DNA of 64,000 bases, from NCBI GenBank assembly GCA_900318395.1, contig ONKL01000007.1:1-64000 (forward strand). Direction: 5' to 3'. The notes below the pieces were generated by a model, which saw nothing but the letters and a program-made list of their open reading frames with translations, had not been told where the DNA came from and searched no databases. Within the stretch, counting starts at the first letter, position 1. The number at the start of each line of letters is the position of its first letter. Shown one piece after another: positions 31,915-40,491 of the stretch. Made by a program: the position numbers and the translations under genes. The DNA is from an uncultured Prevotella sp. (GTDB taxonomy: Bacteria > Bacteroidota > Bacteroidia > Bacteroidales > Bacteroidaceae).

Positions 31915-32343
31915 TTAATCGCGGACTTCCTCGAACTCTACGTATTCGCCGTCATCGTGGTTGAAGATCTTCTGCTTGTCTTCTGCACGCTCGTCGATAA
32001 TCGTTACACCACCGTCTGTAGTCGTTCTACGGGCGGTGTCTTCTTTATTGCTTGCCGAATTAGTCGAACCTGCAGCATTGGAACTGGAACTTGTCGAACT
32101 GGATTTGCTGGCATACTGTGACTGCTGGCGGCGGTTGTTTTCTTTCTTACTGCTGCTCTTGAAATAGTCCTCGCCAAAGGGGTTCTTTTCTTTCTGTTCC
32201 TTGCGCTTTAGGTTGCGGTAGTATCGCTCTTCTGCTTCTTCTCTCAACTTTCTGACGTTCTTGTACACGAAGTTGACCACTATCATGGCAATGACAGCGA
32301 GCAGAATAAGACCAAAAATAATAATGCCAAAAATGACTTGCAT
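31915..32343 (-). CDS. DUF4834-type small membrane protein
   Basis: From the ATG at 32343 (MQVIFGIIIFGLILLAVIAM) it has 142 residues: one N-terminal membrane helix followed by a basic helix (VRKLREEAEERYYRNLKRKE), a serine-rich low-complexity part (SSSTSSSSNAAGSTNSAS) and a conserved acidic end (DDGEYVEFEEVRD). This matches the DUF4834 group found behind pssA in Bacteroidales. The function is unknown. The gene follows pssA by 11 bp and ends the phospholipid operon. Confidence 0.78.
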   Translation of the reverse strand: MQVIFGIIIFGLILLAVIAMIVVNFVYKNVRKLREEAEERYYRNLKRKEQKEKNPFGEDYFKSSSKKENNRRQQSQYASKSSSTSSSSNAAGSTNSASNKEDTARRTTTDGGVTIIDERAEDKQKIFNHDDGEYVEFEEVRD

Positions 32344-32354
32344 ATCAAAGGGTT

Positions 32355-33032
32355 TTAGTTTGTTTTGCTTGTAATAACGGATAATATCACATACCATGCG
32401 ATGATGGCAGCGAAGCCGCTGACTCCTAAGAACAGCAGCAGTGGTATACAGGATAAAATGAAAATGTATTTAACTTCATTGCCTTTCCATCCCCAGTGCT
32501 TGAACTTCAGGGCGAACATGGGAATCTCAGCAATCAGCAGGTAGCAACTGATCAATGAGCCTATGAGAATGGCCCACTCCATACCTTCGAAGGAGATGCT
32601 GTGCTGCTGCAGACCAACGATGAGCGAACCCCAGAAGAGGGCATTGGCAGGGGTAGGGAGTCCGATGAATCCTAATGCCTGTCGCTCGTCGAGATTAAAC
32701 TTGGCCAGTCGAAGGGCAGAGAAGGCAGCCATGATGAAGGCCAGGAAGGGCAGTATGAAGATGTGGGTGTGGAAACTGCAAAGATAGCCGAAGATTATGG
32801 CTGAGGGAGCAAATCCGAAGGTAATGTCGTCGGCCAGTGAATCAAGCTCTTTTCCGATAGGAGAGGATACGCCCAGCAGTCGTGCCGTCATACCATCGAA
32901 GAAATCGAAGACAGCACCGATGATGATGAACAGCAAAGCCAATTCGAACTCATTCTGGAAAGCATAAAAAGTAGCTATACAACCAGAGATGAGGTTGCAG
33001 CAGGTAATCGTGTTTGGGATATGCTTCTTCAC
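32355..33032 (-). CDS. pssA: CDP-diacylglycerol-serine O-phosphatidyltransferase
   Basis: A 225-residue integral membrane enzyme that makes phosphatidylserine from CDP-diacylglycerol and serine. The CDP-alcohol phosphatidyltransferase signature is complete: FDFFDGMTARLLGVSSPIGKELDSLAD (D-G-x2-A-R-x8-G-x3-D-x3-D, positions roughly 42-70). The hydrophobic pattern shows six to seven helices. It lies directly behind psd, the next enzyme in the path, in one leftward operon; the two genes are separated only by TCACTTT-type repeats. Confidence 0.94.
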   Translation of the reverse strand: MKKHIPNTITCCNLISGCIATFYAFQNEFELALLFIIIGAVFDFFDGMTARLLGVSSPIGKELDSLADDITFGFAPSAIIFGYLCSFHTHIFILPFLAFIMAAFSALRLAKFNLDERQALGFIGLPTPANALFWGSLIVGLQQHSISFEGMEWAILIGSLISCYLLIAEIPMFALKFKHWGWKGNEVKYIFILSCIPLLLFLGVSGFAAIIAWYVILSVITSKTN

Positions 33033-33084
33033 TTTTTACTTTTTATTTTTCACTTTTCACTCCTCACTCCTCACTTCTCACGCC
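33029..33084. repeat. Eight heptamers between psd and pssA
   Basis: TCACTTT, TTACTTT, TTATTTT, TCACTTT, TCACTCC (twice), TCACTTC and TCACGCC in exact 7-bp register. They span the gap and touch the psd stop and the pssA start. Confidence 0.82.
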
Positions 33085-33767
33085 AGTTTGGCAATCACCG
33101 TCTGGTCGCCTGTAGTAGGTTGATCCATGGTGACACAGGGTTTTGCTGTCAATGGCAGAAAGACATCAACGCGAGAACCGAGCTTGATGAACCCCATGTG
33201 CTCATCGATATAGCATTCTTCTTCTGGCTTGGCATAGGTCACGATGCGACGAGCCATTGCTCCTGCAATCTGTCGCACCAGGATATCTGTACCGTCGGGG
33301 GTGGTAATCATGATGTCGGCATGCTCATTCTCCTCGCTGGCCTTTGGAAGCCATGCCTTATGATAGTTGCCGTTCTGGTGGTGCACAAACTTCACCTTGC
33401 CGTCGACGGGGAACCAGTTGGCATGTACGTTCAGCGGGCTCATAAAAATGGATATCATCAGACGCTTATCGTGGAAGTACTCGTTTTCCTCAGCCTCCTC
33501 GATAACCACGATCTTGCCGTCGGCAGGAGCAACCACCAACTTGTCGGTATCTCCATTGAAATATCGGATCGGACAACGATAGAAGTTGAGTGCCATCAGC
33601 CAGGCAGATCCAAAAATGACAATGAATATCCAAAAAAATATGGTAGAACTGATGTAATGCCATAGTACATAGCCAATAATGGCTATAGCAAGAGCACTCC
33701 AAGTTAGTTCATGAGTACCCTCACGATGTATTCTGATTTTCTTCAGTTTCTTAATCTTTTCTCCCAT
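33078..33767 (-). CDS. psd: Phosphatidylserine decarboxylase proenzyme
   Basis: Turns phosphatidylserine into phosphatidylethanolamine. From the ATG at 33767 ([20 protein letters not shown]) it has 229 residues, the length of the short archaeal/Bacteroidetes type. It contains two membrane helices near the N-terminus, [14 protein letters not shown], the [15 protein letters not shown] segment and the self-cleavage site LGSR in [13 protein letters not shown], where the serine becomes the pyruvoyl group. A start at 33860 would precede the promoter element and is rejected. Confidence 0.94.
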   Translation of the reverse strand: MGEKIKKLKKIRIHREGTHELTWSALAIAIIGYVLWHYISSTIFFWIFIVIFGSAWLMALNFYRCPIRYFNGDTDKLVVAPADGKIVVIEEAEENEYFHDKRLMISIFMSPLNVHANWFPVDGKVKFVHHQNGNYHKAWLPKASEENEHADIMITTPDGTDILVRQIAGAMARRIVTYAKPEEECYIDEHMGFIKLGSRVDVFLPLTAKPCVTMDQPTTGDQTVIAKLA

Positions 33768-33798
33768 GGGTAATAACGAACATTCTGTATTTTGGGTG

Positions 33799-33806
33799 CA
33801 AAGGTA
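33799..33806 (-). promoter_or_regulatory. TAnnTTTG promoter of psd-pssA operon
   Basis: Minus-strand TACCTTTG, 31 bp before the ATG at 33767. Confidence 0.75.
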
Positions 33807-33870
33807 CATATTTTTTACGTAAGTTACAAACTTTTCACGTTTTTCTTTTGGTTTTTCCAAGAAATAGGTG

Positions 33871-33878
33871 TAACTTTG
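33871..33878 (+). promoter_or_regulatory. TAnnTTTG promoter of dnaE
   Basis: TAACTTTG, 32 bp before the ATG at 33911, diverging from the psd promoter. Confidence 0.7.
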
Positions 33879-33910
33879 AACTCGAAAAATGATAAGAATC
33901 AGCTAAAAAA

Positions 33911-36900
33911 ATGGAAGATTTCGTACATCTGCATGTACATACATACTACTCGATCCTGGATGGTCAGTCGAGCATCAAGAAGCTAGTGAATAAAGCTATT
34001 GACGATGGCATGAAGGGTATGGCTATTACCGATCATGGCGACATGTTCGGCATTAAGGAATTTCACGACATCTGCATGGGCGTCAACAAGCAGCGCAAGA
34101 AAGACGGTCTTGATCCGTTCAAGCCCATCTTCGGCTGTGAGATGTATGTGGCTCGTCGTGGTGACAAGAGTCTGAAGGAAACGAAAGAAGACCTTGGCGG
34201 ATACCACCTCATCGTGCTGGCTAAGAACCAGAATGGCTATAAGAACCTCATTAAGTTGGTGAGCAACTCGTGGGTAGACGGTTTCTACAACCGTCCTCGT
34301 ACAGACCATCAGGAACTCGAGAAATATCACGAAGACCTGATTGTGTGCTCTGCCTGCATCGCAGGTGAGGTGCCTGCGAAAATCCTGAAAGGCGATATCG
34401 AGGGAGCCCGAAAATCAATCGAGTGGCATAAGAACCTCTGGGGCGATGACTACTATCTGGAGCTTCAGCGCCACGAAGTGACCGATCCTACTATCCGTGC
34501 CAATCGTGAGACATTCCCCCTGCAGCAGCAGGCTAACAAAGTGCTGATTGAACTGGCGAAGGAATATGGTGTCAAGTTAGTTTGTACCAATGATGCCCAT
34601 TTTGTGGACAAAGAGAATGCTGAGGCTCACGATCATCTGTTGTGTCTGGCTACAGGCAAGGATCTGGATGATCCCACCCGCATGCTGTACTCCAAACAGG
34701 AGTGGTTTAAGACACGACAGGAGATGAACGATATCTTCAGCGATGTGCCTGAGGCAATGGCAAACACGGTGGAGATACTGGATAAGGTGGAGATATACAG
34801 CCTTGATGCCGATCCGATTATGCCTTTCTTCCCGATACCTGAGAGTTTCGGTACTGAGGAGGAGTGGCGGCAGAAATTCACAGAGGAGGATCTCTACAAA
34901 GAGTTCACCTGCGATGAGAACGGCGAGAACCAGCTGTCACCAGAAGACGGTGAGAAGAAAATCAAGAAACTGGGCGGCTACGACAAGATCTATCGTATCA
35001 AATTCGAAGCCGACTATCTGTCGAAGCTCGCCTACGAAGGGGCCAAGCGCCGCTATGGCGATCCCGTTCCTGCCGATGTGGTGGAGCGTGTGAAGTTTGA
35101 ACTCCATATCATGAAGACGATGGGATTTCCGGGCTACTTCCTGATTGTGCAGGACTTTATTAATTCTGCGCGTGATGAGCTCGATGTGATGGTGGGGCCT
35201 GGCCGTGGATCGGCAGCAGGAAGTGTGGTGGCTTATTGCTTGGGTATCACGAAGATTGATCCGCTGAAGTATGACCTGCTGTTTGAGCGTTTCCTGAATC
35301 CAGACCGTATCTCACTGCCTGATATCGATACCGACTTTGATGATGACGGACGTGGGCGCGTGCTGAAGTGGGTGATGGATAAATATGGTCATGAGAACTG
35401 TGCCCACATTATCACCTATGCCACGATGGCCACGAAGAACTCTATCAAGGATGTGGCGCGTGTGGAGAAGCTGCCGTTAGCTGAATCGAACGCTCTGTGT
35501 AAGGCGATTCCAGACCGTCTGCCAGACGGCATGAAGATGAACCTGCCGAATGCTATAAAATGTACACGGGAATTACAAGAGGCAGAAACCTCGAACAATC
35601 CACAGCTGGCCAATACCATCAAATATGCGAAGATGCTGGAGGGAACGGTGCGTGGCACAGGTATCCACGCCTGTGGCTTTATCATCTGCCGTGACCCAAT
35701 ATCCGATCATGTGCCCGTATCGACTGCCGACGACCCTGACTTCAAAGGTACCAAGACCAACTGTACGCAGTATGACGGTCACGTGATAGAATCCACGGGA
35801 CTGATCAAGATGGACTTCTTAGGTTTGAAGACGCTGTCGGAGTTGAAGGAGGCTTGTGCGAACATCAAGCGCACGAGGGGCATTGATGTCGATCTCGACA
35901 CTATCCCCATTGATGATCCCAAGACCTACGAACTCTATCAGCAGGGTAGCACTATCGGTACCTTCCAGTTTGAGTCTGCTGGTATGCAGAAATATCTGCG
36001 CGAGCTCCATCCGACGGTGTTTGAGGACCTCATTGCCATGAATGCCCTCTATCGCCCAGGACCTATGGACTATATCCCCTCGTTTATCGCCCGTAAGAAC
36101 GGCCGTGAAGAGATCAAATATGATATTCCCTGCATGGAGAAGTATCTGAAGGATACCTATGGTATTACGGTGTATCAGGAGCAGGTGATGCTGCTGTCGC
36201 GACAACTCGCCGACTTCACCCGAGGCGAGAGCGACGCCCTGCGTAAGGCGATGGGTAAGAAGAAGAAGGACATTGTCGACGCGATGAAGCCGAAGTTCAT
36301 CGATGGTGGCAAGAAGAATGGTCACGACCCGAAGATCCTTGAGAAAATATGGGCTGACTGGGAGAAGTTCGCCTCCTATGCCTTCAACAAGTCGCACGCC
36401 GCCTGCTATTCATGGGTGGCCTATCAGACGGCTTATCTGAAAGCCAACTATCCTGCTGAGTTCATGGCAGCCATCATGAGTCGGCGCAGGGATCAGATTA
36501 CGGAAATCACCAAACTGATGGACGAGTGCAAGCGCATGAAAATCGATACACTGGGACCGGATGTCAACGAGTCGTATGAGAAGTTCGGTGTGAACCATCA
36601 TGGACAGATCCGCTTCGGGCTCGGTGCCATCAAGGGTATGGGCGACTCTGCGGCTAAGGCGATTATTGAAGAGCGCGAGAAGAATGGTCCTTATCAGTCG
36701 ATTTACAACTTCGCTGAGCGTGTGAATATGAGTAATGTCAACCGTAAAGCATTTGAGTCGTTGGCTCTCAGTGGCGGTTTCGACAGCTTCGGCATCCGCC
36801 GTGAGGACTTCTTCGCCGAAAATGGTAAGGGAGAGGTGTTCCTCGACCTTTTGGTACGTTATGGTCAGACTTATCAGCTTGAGAAGGCACAGTCCCAAAA

Positions 36901-37621
36901 TACGTTGTTCGGAGACTTCGGTGCCGTAGAGATTGCTACGCCTCAGATACCTAAGTCGGATATCCGTTGGAGTGACATTGAGCGACTGAACAAAGAGCGC
37001 GAGCTGGTGGGCATCTATCTCTCTGCCCATCCACTCGATGAGTTTAAGATGATTCTCGACAACCTCTGCAACGCGAAGTGTGCCGATTTGTCAGATATCC
37101 AGAACCTATCAGGTCGCGAGGATGTCATCTTCGGTGGTATTGTGACAGCAGTCCGTCAGAAGTTCACAAAGCGAGGTGAGCCTTGTGGCTTCGTAACGGT
37201 GGAGGATTTCGATGGCAGTGGTGAGATTCCTCTCTTCGGGCGCGAATGGGGCCAGTGGAGTGGTATGTTTACAGAGGGGGCTTCTGTCTATGTGACAGCC
37301 AAACTGCAGGCACGTTTCATGAACAGCAGCCAGATGGAACTGAAGGTTCAGAACGTGGAGTATCTGCAGACGATCAAAGAGAAGGCTATTGATCGCATTA
37401 CGATTGAGATGGTGACAGATATGCTTGACGAGCAGATTGTGGCAGACCTGACGGAGATTATCAATGAGAATCCTGGTTCCACAAAACTTTTCTTCCAGTT
37501 GCGCGACTCCGCCGGGAGTAATCATGTGCTGCTGAGGAGCAAGTCATCAGGTGTTGATGTCCGTCATTCACTGATTGACTTTATTGAGCATCACGAGATG
37601 TTGTCGTATAAGATTAATTAG
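33911..37621 (+). CDS. dnaE: DNA polymerase III alpha subunit
   Basis: The 1236-residue replicative polymerase. Order of domains: PHP domain at the N-terminus (FVHLHVHTYYSILDG; AITDHGDMFG), the C-family catalytic core with VGPGRGSAAGSVVAYCLGIT and the catalytic aspartates in PDIDTDFDDDGRG, finger/helix-hairpin-helix parts, and a C-terminal OB fold (VIFGGIVTAVRQKFTKRGEP). The C-terminal end is short. It extends the new strand from the primer in the replisome. It has its own promoter, and trxA follows 61 bp downstream. Confidence 0.98.
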   Translation: MEDFVHLHVHTYYSILDGQSSIKKLVNKAIDDGMKGMAITDHGDMFGIKEFHDICMGVNKQRKKDGLDPFKPIFGCEMYVARRGDKSLKETKEDLGGYHLIVLAKNQNGYKNLIKLVSNSWVDGFYNRPRTDHQELEKYHEDLIVCSACIAGEVPAKILKGDIEGARKSIEWHKNLWGDDYYLELQRHEVTDPTIRANRETFPLQQQANKVLIELAKEYGVKLVCTNDAHFVDKENAEAHDHLLCLATGKDLDDPTRMLYSKQEWFKTRQEMNDIFSDVPEAMANTVEILDKVEIYSLDADPIMPFFPIPESFGTEEEWRQKFTEEDLYKEFTCDENGENQLSPEDGEKKIKKLGGYDKIYRIKFEADYLSKLAYEGAKRRYGDPVPADVVERVKFELHIMKTMGFPGYFLIVQDFINSARDELDVMVGPGRGSAAGSVVAYCLGITKIDPLKYDLLFERFLNPDRISLPDIDTDFDDDGRGRVLKWVMDKYGHENCAHIITYATMATKNSIKDVARVEKLPLAESNALCKAIPDRLPDGMKMNLPNAIKCTRELQEAETSNNPQLANTIKYAKMLEGTVRGTGIHACGFIICRDPISDHVPVSTADDPDFKGTKTNCTQYDGHVIESTGLIKMDFLGLKTLSELKEACANIKRTRGIDVDLDTIPIDDPKTYELYQQGSTIGTFQFESAGMQKYLRELHPTVFEDLIAMNALYRPGPMDYIPSFIARKNGREEIKYDIPCMEKYLKDTYGITVYQEQVMLLSRQLADFTRGESDALRKAMGKKKKDIVDAMKPKFIDGGKKNGHDPKILEKIWADWEKFASYAFNKSHAACYSWVAYQTAYLKANYPAEFMAAIMSRRRDQITEITKLMDECKRMKIDTLGPDVNESYEKFGVNHHGQIRFGLGAIKGMGDSAAKAIIEEREKNGPYQSIYNFAERVNMSNVNRKAFESLALSGGFDSFGIRREDFFAENGKGEVFLDLLVRYGQTYQLEKAQSQNTLFGDFGAVEIATPQIPKSDIRWSDIERLNKERELVGIYLSAHPLDEFKMILDNLCNAKCADLSDIQNLSGREDVIFGGIVTAVRQKFTKRGEPCGFVTVEDFDGSGEIPLFGREWGQWSGMFTEGASVYVTAKLQARFMNSSQMELKVQNVEYLQTIKEKAIDRITIEMVTDMLDEQIVADLTEIINENPGSTKLFFQLRDSAGSNHVLLRSKSSGVDVRHSLIDFIEHHEMLSYKIN

Positions 37622-37682
37622 TGGCATGATATTTGCAGAGTGAGATAACGAGACATAGTATTCATTTAAAACTAAAAAGACA

Positions 37683-37997
37683 ATGGAAGTAACAATCACA
37701 AATGAGAATTTTGCAAGTTTGAAAGATGGCAATCTGCCTTTTGTAGTGGATTTCTGGGCAACTTGGTGTGGCCCCTGCCGCATGGTGGGTCCTATTGTAT
37801 CTGAGATGGCAGAGAAGTATGATGGCAAGGTTGTTGTCGGCAAGTGCGATGTTGAGGAGAATGAGGATCTGGCAGCAGAGTTCGGTATCCGTAACATTCC
37901 TACCATCCTGTTCTTTAAGAACGGTGAGGTTGTTGATAAGCTGATCGGTGCTCAGTCAAAGGAGAAGTTTGTAGAGAAATTCGAAGCTCTTCTGTAA
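37683..37997 (+). CDS. trxA: Thioredoxin
   Basis: A 104-residue thioredoxin with the active site WCGPCR (in FWATWCGPCRMVGPI) and the cis-proline in GIRNIPTILFF. No signal peptide, so it acts in the cytoplasm as a general disulfide reductase. It is followed after 3 bp by a small conserved gene. Confidence 0.97.
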   Translation: MEVTITNENFASLKDGNLPFVVDFWATWCGPCRMVGPIVSEMAEKYDGKVVVGKCDVEENEDLAAEFGIRNIPTILFFKNGEVVDKLIGAQSKEKFVEKFEALL

Positions 37998-38000
37998 TCT

Positions 38001-38354
38001 ATGGCCAATAATAAAGGAGGTAAAGGCGGAGGTATGTCATTCGAAGACGAACTGCGCTTAGACGAAGAGGAGAATCTGCGTGAAGTAGAATTCATCCGCT
38101 CTCAGTTGCCTGTTGATTTCAAGAAGATCTATAGTAAGTCTGACATCCTCTGGATTATGGATGCCATCGTGGATTATTATTACACCAGTGGCATTCTGGA
38201 GAGCAATGACGAAGAAGTCGATATCGACATGGAGGCTGTTGCTGAGTATGTCTGCCAGAAAGCAGTGAGCGAAGGCGTCAGCAAATCATTCAATCCAGAA
38301 GAGGTGTTCTTTATTGTTCAGGCTGATTTGGATTTCCAAGAACAGAATCTATAA
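38001..38354 (+). CDS. Conserved acidic small protein, unknown function
   Basis: A 117-residue protein beginning MANNKGGKGGGMSFEDELRL, with a glycine/lysine-rich start and then a helical acidic body (LPVDFKKIYSKSDILWIMDA; EVDIDMEAVAEYVCQKAVSE; EVFFIVQADLDFQEQNL). A later ATG (MSFEDELRL) is also possible. It has no signal peptide or known motif. It is tightly linked to trxA. Similar proteins are found in other Bacteroidales in my recollection, without a known role. Confidence 0.78.
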   Translation: MANNKGGKGGGMSFEDELRLDEEENLREVEFIRSQLPVDFKKIYSKSDILWIMDAIVDYYYTSGILESNDEEVDIDMEAVAEYVCQKAVSEGVSKSFNPEEVFFIVQADLDFQEQNL

Positions 38355-38364
38355 GACAGTTTAA

Positions 38365-38388
38365 TCCCCGCTCATTGGCGGGGATTAT
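38365..38388. terminator. Bidirectional terminator
   Basis: AATCCCCGC at 38365 pairs with GCGGGGATT ending at 38388; A/T-rich flanks on both sides serve the convergent trxA operon and tsaE operon. Confidence 0.85.
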
Positions 38389-38393
38389 TGTTG

Positions 38394-38819
38394 TCAGAAG
38401 TTTATGGTTCGTGTACCGTCTGCCTGTTCTGTAATGGTAACCTTGACGGCATCTTCTGGCAAAACTTCTTCAATCAGCTCCGGCCACTCAATGAAGCAGA
38501 GTGCACCACTGTAGAAATAGTCCTCATAGCCCATGTCGTAAACCTCTTCCAGTTTCTTGATGCGATAGAAATCGAAGTGGAATATGGGAGAGTTTGGTGT
38601 GAGGAGTGGGGAGTTTGGGGTGTACTCGTTGATGATGGCGAAGGTGGGTGAGGTGATGACATCTTCTACGCCCAGTTCCTCGCAGATGGCCTTGATGAAG
38701 GTGGTCTTGCCTGCCCCCATTTTGCCATAGAAGGCAAAAACCTTGCGGTCGCCAATCTCGTTGATAAAGCTTTTGGCAGCCTCGCGGATATTCTCTAAGT
38801 TGTCAATTCTGATTTCCAT
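38394..38819 (-). CDS. tsaE: tRNA threonylcarbamoyladenosine biosynthesis ATPase
   Basis: A 141-residue P-loop protein that works with TsaB and TsaD in making t6A37 of tRNAs. The Walker A GKMGAGKTT is at 32-40. Further family segments are DVITSPTFAIINEY and FHFDFYRIKKLEEVYDMGYE, and the WPE motif appears in FIEWPELIEEVLP. It follows porX in the leftward operon, separated by a stretch of 8-bp TTTAC repeats. Confidence 0.95.
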   Translation of the reverse strand: MEIRIDNLENIREAAKSFINEIGDRKVFAFYGKMGAGKTTFIKAICEELGVEDVITSPTFAIINEYTPNSPLLTPNSPIFHFDFYRIKKLEEVYDMGYEDYFYSGALCFIEWPELIEEVLPEDAVKVTITEQADGTRTINF

Positions 38820-38822
38820 ATT

Positions 38823-38880
38823 TACTTTTTTACCTTTTTACTTTCTTACCTTTTTACTTTTTTACCTTTTTACCTTTTCT
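38823..38880. repeat. Octamer array TTTACCTT between porX and tsaE
   Basis: TAC recurs at 38823, 38831, 38839, 38847, 38855, 38863 and 38871, always 8 bp apart, in a T/C-only background. The last units reach into the 3' end of porX. It resembles the 7-bp repeats elsewhere but with an 8-bp unit. Confidence 0.8.
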
Positions 38881-40453
38881 TTCCTGTGAGTGTGATCAGC
38901 GGTATGATCATCTCCTCCATCGAGATACCTCCGTGCTGGAATGTGTCGCGATAGTAGGATACATAATAGTTGTAATTATTAGGATAGGCGAAGAAAGAAT
39001 CGCCTGTAGCGAAGACATAGCTAGTCGACAAATTGGGCGAAGGTAGCAGTGCCTTCTGGGGATCCTTTATGACGAACAGGCTCTTGTCATCGTATGCCAG
39101 GTTCTTGCCCAGCTTATAGCGCAGATTGGTGTTGGTGTTCCTGTCGCCAATGATTTTCACTGGCTGTGTACAGCGGATACTGCCGTGATCAGTCGTCACC
39201 AGGATCTTATAATCGGTCTGTGCCAATTGCCTGAAGAAGTCTGAAATGACAGAATGGCGGAACCAAGAGAGGGTGATGCTGCGATAGGCACTCTCGTTAT
39301 TGGCCAGCTCTCTCACCATCTTCGACTCTGTGCGGGCATGACTGAGCATATCGATGAAGTTGAACACGATAACGTTCAGGTCGTTCTTTTCCAGCGAATT
39401 GAATTGTTGCAGTAGTTTGTCGGCATCAGTCTGATTGTTCACTTTGTGGTATGAAAAGGTGTTCTTACGCCTGTATCGTTCCAGCTGCGTCTGAATCAGA
39501 GGCTCTTCATTCAGGTTCTTGCCTTCTTCCTCGTCTTCGTCCACCCAGAGATCAGGGAACATCTCCGCAATCTTGTTGGGCATCAGTCCACTGAATATGG
39601 CATTACGGGCATATTGGGTGGCTGTTGGTAGGATGCTGTAATACAGATCCTCTTCCAATTCATACTGTTCACTGAGCTCAGGAGCCAGTACGCGCCATTG
39701 GTCATAGCGGAAGTTGTCGAGCACCACGAGGAATACTTTCTTTCCCTCGTTGAGCAGTGGGAACACTTTACTTTTAAAGATCTCTGGTGATAGAATCGGG
39801 CGGACAGACTCTTTGGTGTCTTTAGGATTCTTGGGGCTGCTCAGGTCTTCAACCCAGTTGAGATAGTTTTTCCTGATGAACTTAGCGAAACCGTTGTTAG
39901 CCTCTTCCTTCTGCATGTGGAGCATCTCTGTCATGCTGCTGTCGGTGGCACTCAGCTCCAGTTCCCAATGCACCAGACGTTTATACACGCTGATCCAGTC
40001 AGTCCAGGTCTTGCAGTCCATAATCTGCATGGCTATCTGCTGGAAGTTACGCTGATACTGGCTTTGTGTGACTTCGGTCTCAATCGCCTTGCGGTGAATG
40101 TTCTTTTTCAGAGTCAGCAGAATCTGGTTGGGATTGACGGGCTTGATCAGGTAATCGGCTATTTTCTGTCCGATGGCCTGTTCCATGATGTTTTCCTCCT
40201 CGCTTTTAGTTACCATCACGGCTGGTAGCGAGGGCTGCAGTTCTTTCAACTTCTGTAGTGTCTCCAGTCCACTCAGTCCTGGCATCTGCTCGTCGAGGAA
40301 CACAAGGTCGAAATTGCGCTCCTTGCACAGATCGATAGCGTCAGTACCATTGCTGACGGTCACCACCTCATAGCCTTTCTTCTCGAGAAACAGGATATGT
40401 GCCCTTAGCTGCTCGATTTCATCATCTACCCAAAGTAATAGTCCGTTGCTCAT
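38870..40453 (-). CDS. porX: PorX: response regulator with PglZ-type effector domain
   Basis: A 527-residue regulator of the type IX secretion system. Residues 1-120 form a receiver domain with the acidic pair D10-D11, the phospho-acceptor D54 in VFLDEQMPG, and K104 in YLIKPVNP. A helical linker follows, then a PglZ/alkaline-phosphatase-like domain (about 205-520) with LDNFRYDQW, PTATQYARNAIFSGLMP, FNFIDMLSHAR and the metal site TTDHGS. In Porphyromonas gingivalis PorX acts with the sensor PorY and sigma factor SigP and hydrolyses oligonucleotides. It lies just downstream of porW, which supports the call. Confidence 0.95.
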   Translation of the reverse strand: MSNGLLLWVDDEIEQLRAHILFLEKKGYEVVTVSNGTDAIDLCKERNFDLVFLDEQMPGLSGLETLQKLKELQPSLPAVMVTKSEEENIMEQAIGQKIADYLIKPVNPNQILLTLKKNIHRKAIETEVTQSQYQRNFQQIAMQIMDCKTWTDWISVYKRLVHWELELSATDSSMTEMLHMQKEEANNGFAKFIRKNYLNWVEDLSSPKNPKDTKESVRPILSPEIFKSKVFPLLNEGKKVFLVVLDNFRYDQWRVLAPELSEQYELEEDLYYSILPTATQYARNAIFSGLMPNKIAEMFPDLWVDEDEEEGKNLNEEPLIQTQLERYRRKNTFSYHKVNNQTDADKLLQQFNSLEKNDLNVIVFNFIDMLSHARTESKMVRELANNESAYRSITLSWFRHSVISDFFRQLAQTDYKILVTTDHGSIRCTQPVKIIGDRNTNTNLRYKLGKNLAYDDKSLFVIKDPQKALLPSPNLSTSYVFATGDSFFAYPNNYNYYVSYYRDTFQHGGISMEEMIIPLITLTGKKR

Positions 40454-40456
40454 ATT

Positions 40457-40491
40457 TCACTTTTCACCTTTCACTTTTTACTTCTTACCAA
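40457..40491. repeat. Five heptamers between porW and porX
   Basis: TCACTTT, TCACCTT, TCACTTT, TTACTTC, TTACCAA in 7-bp register; the porW stop codon (40485) is part of it and the porX start is 4 bp away. Confidence 0.8.
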
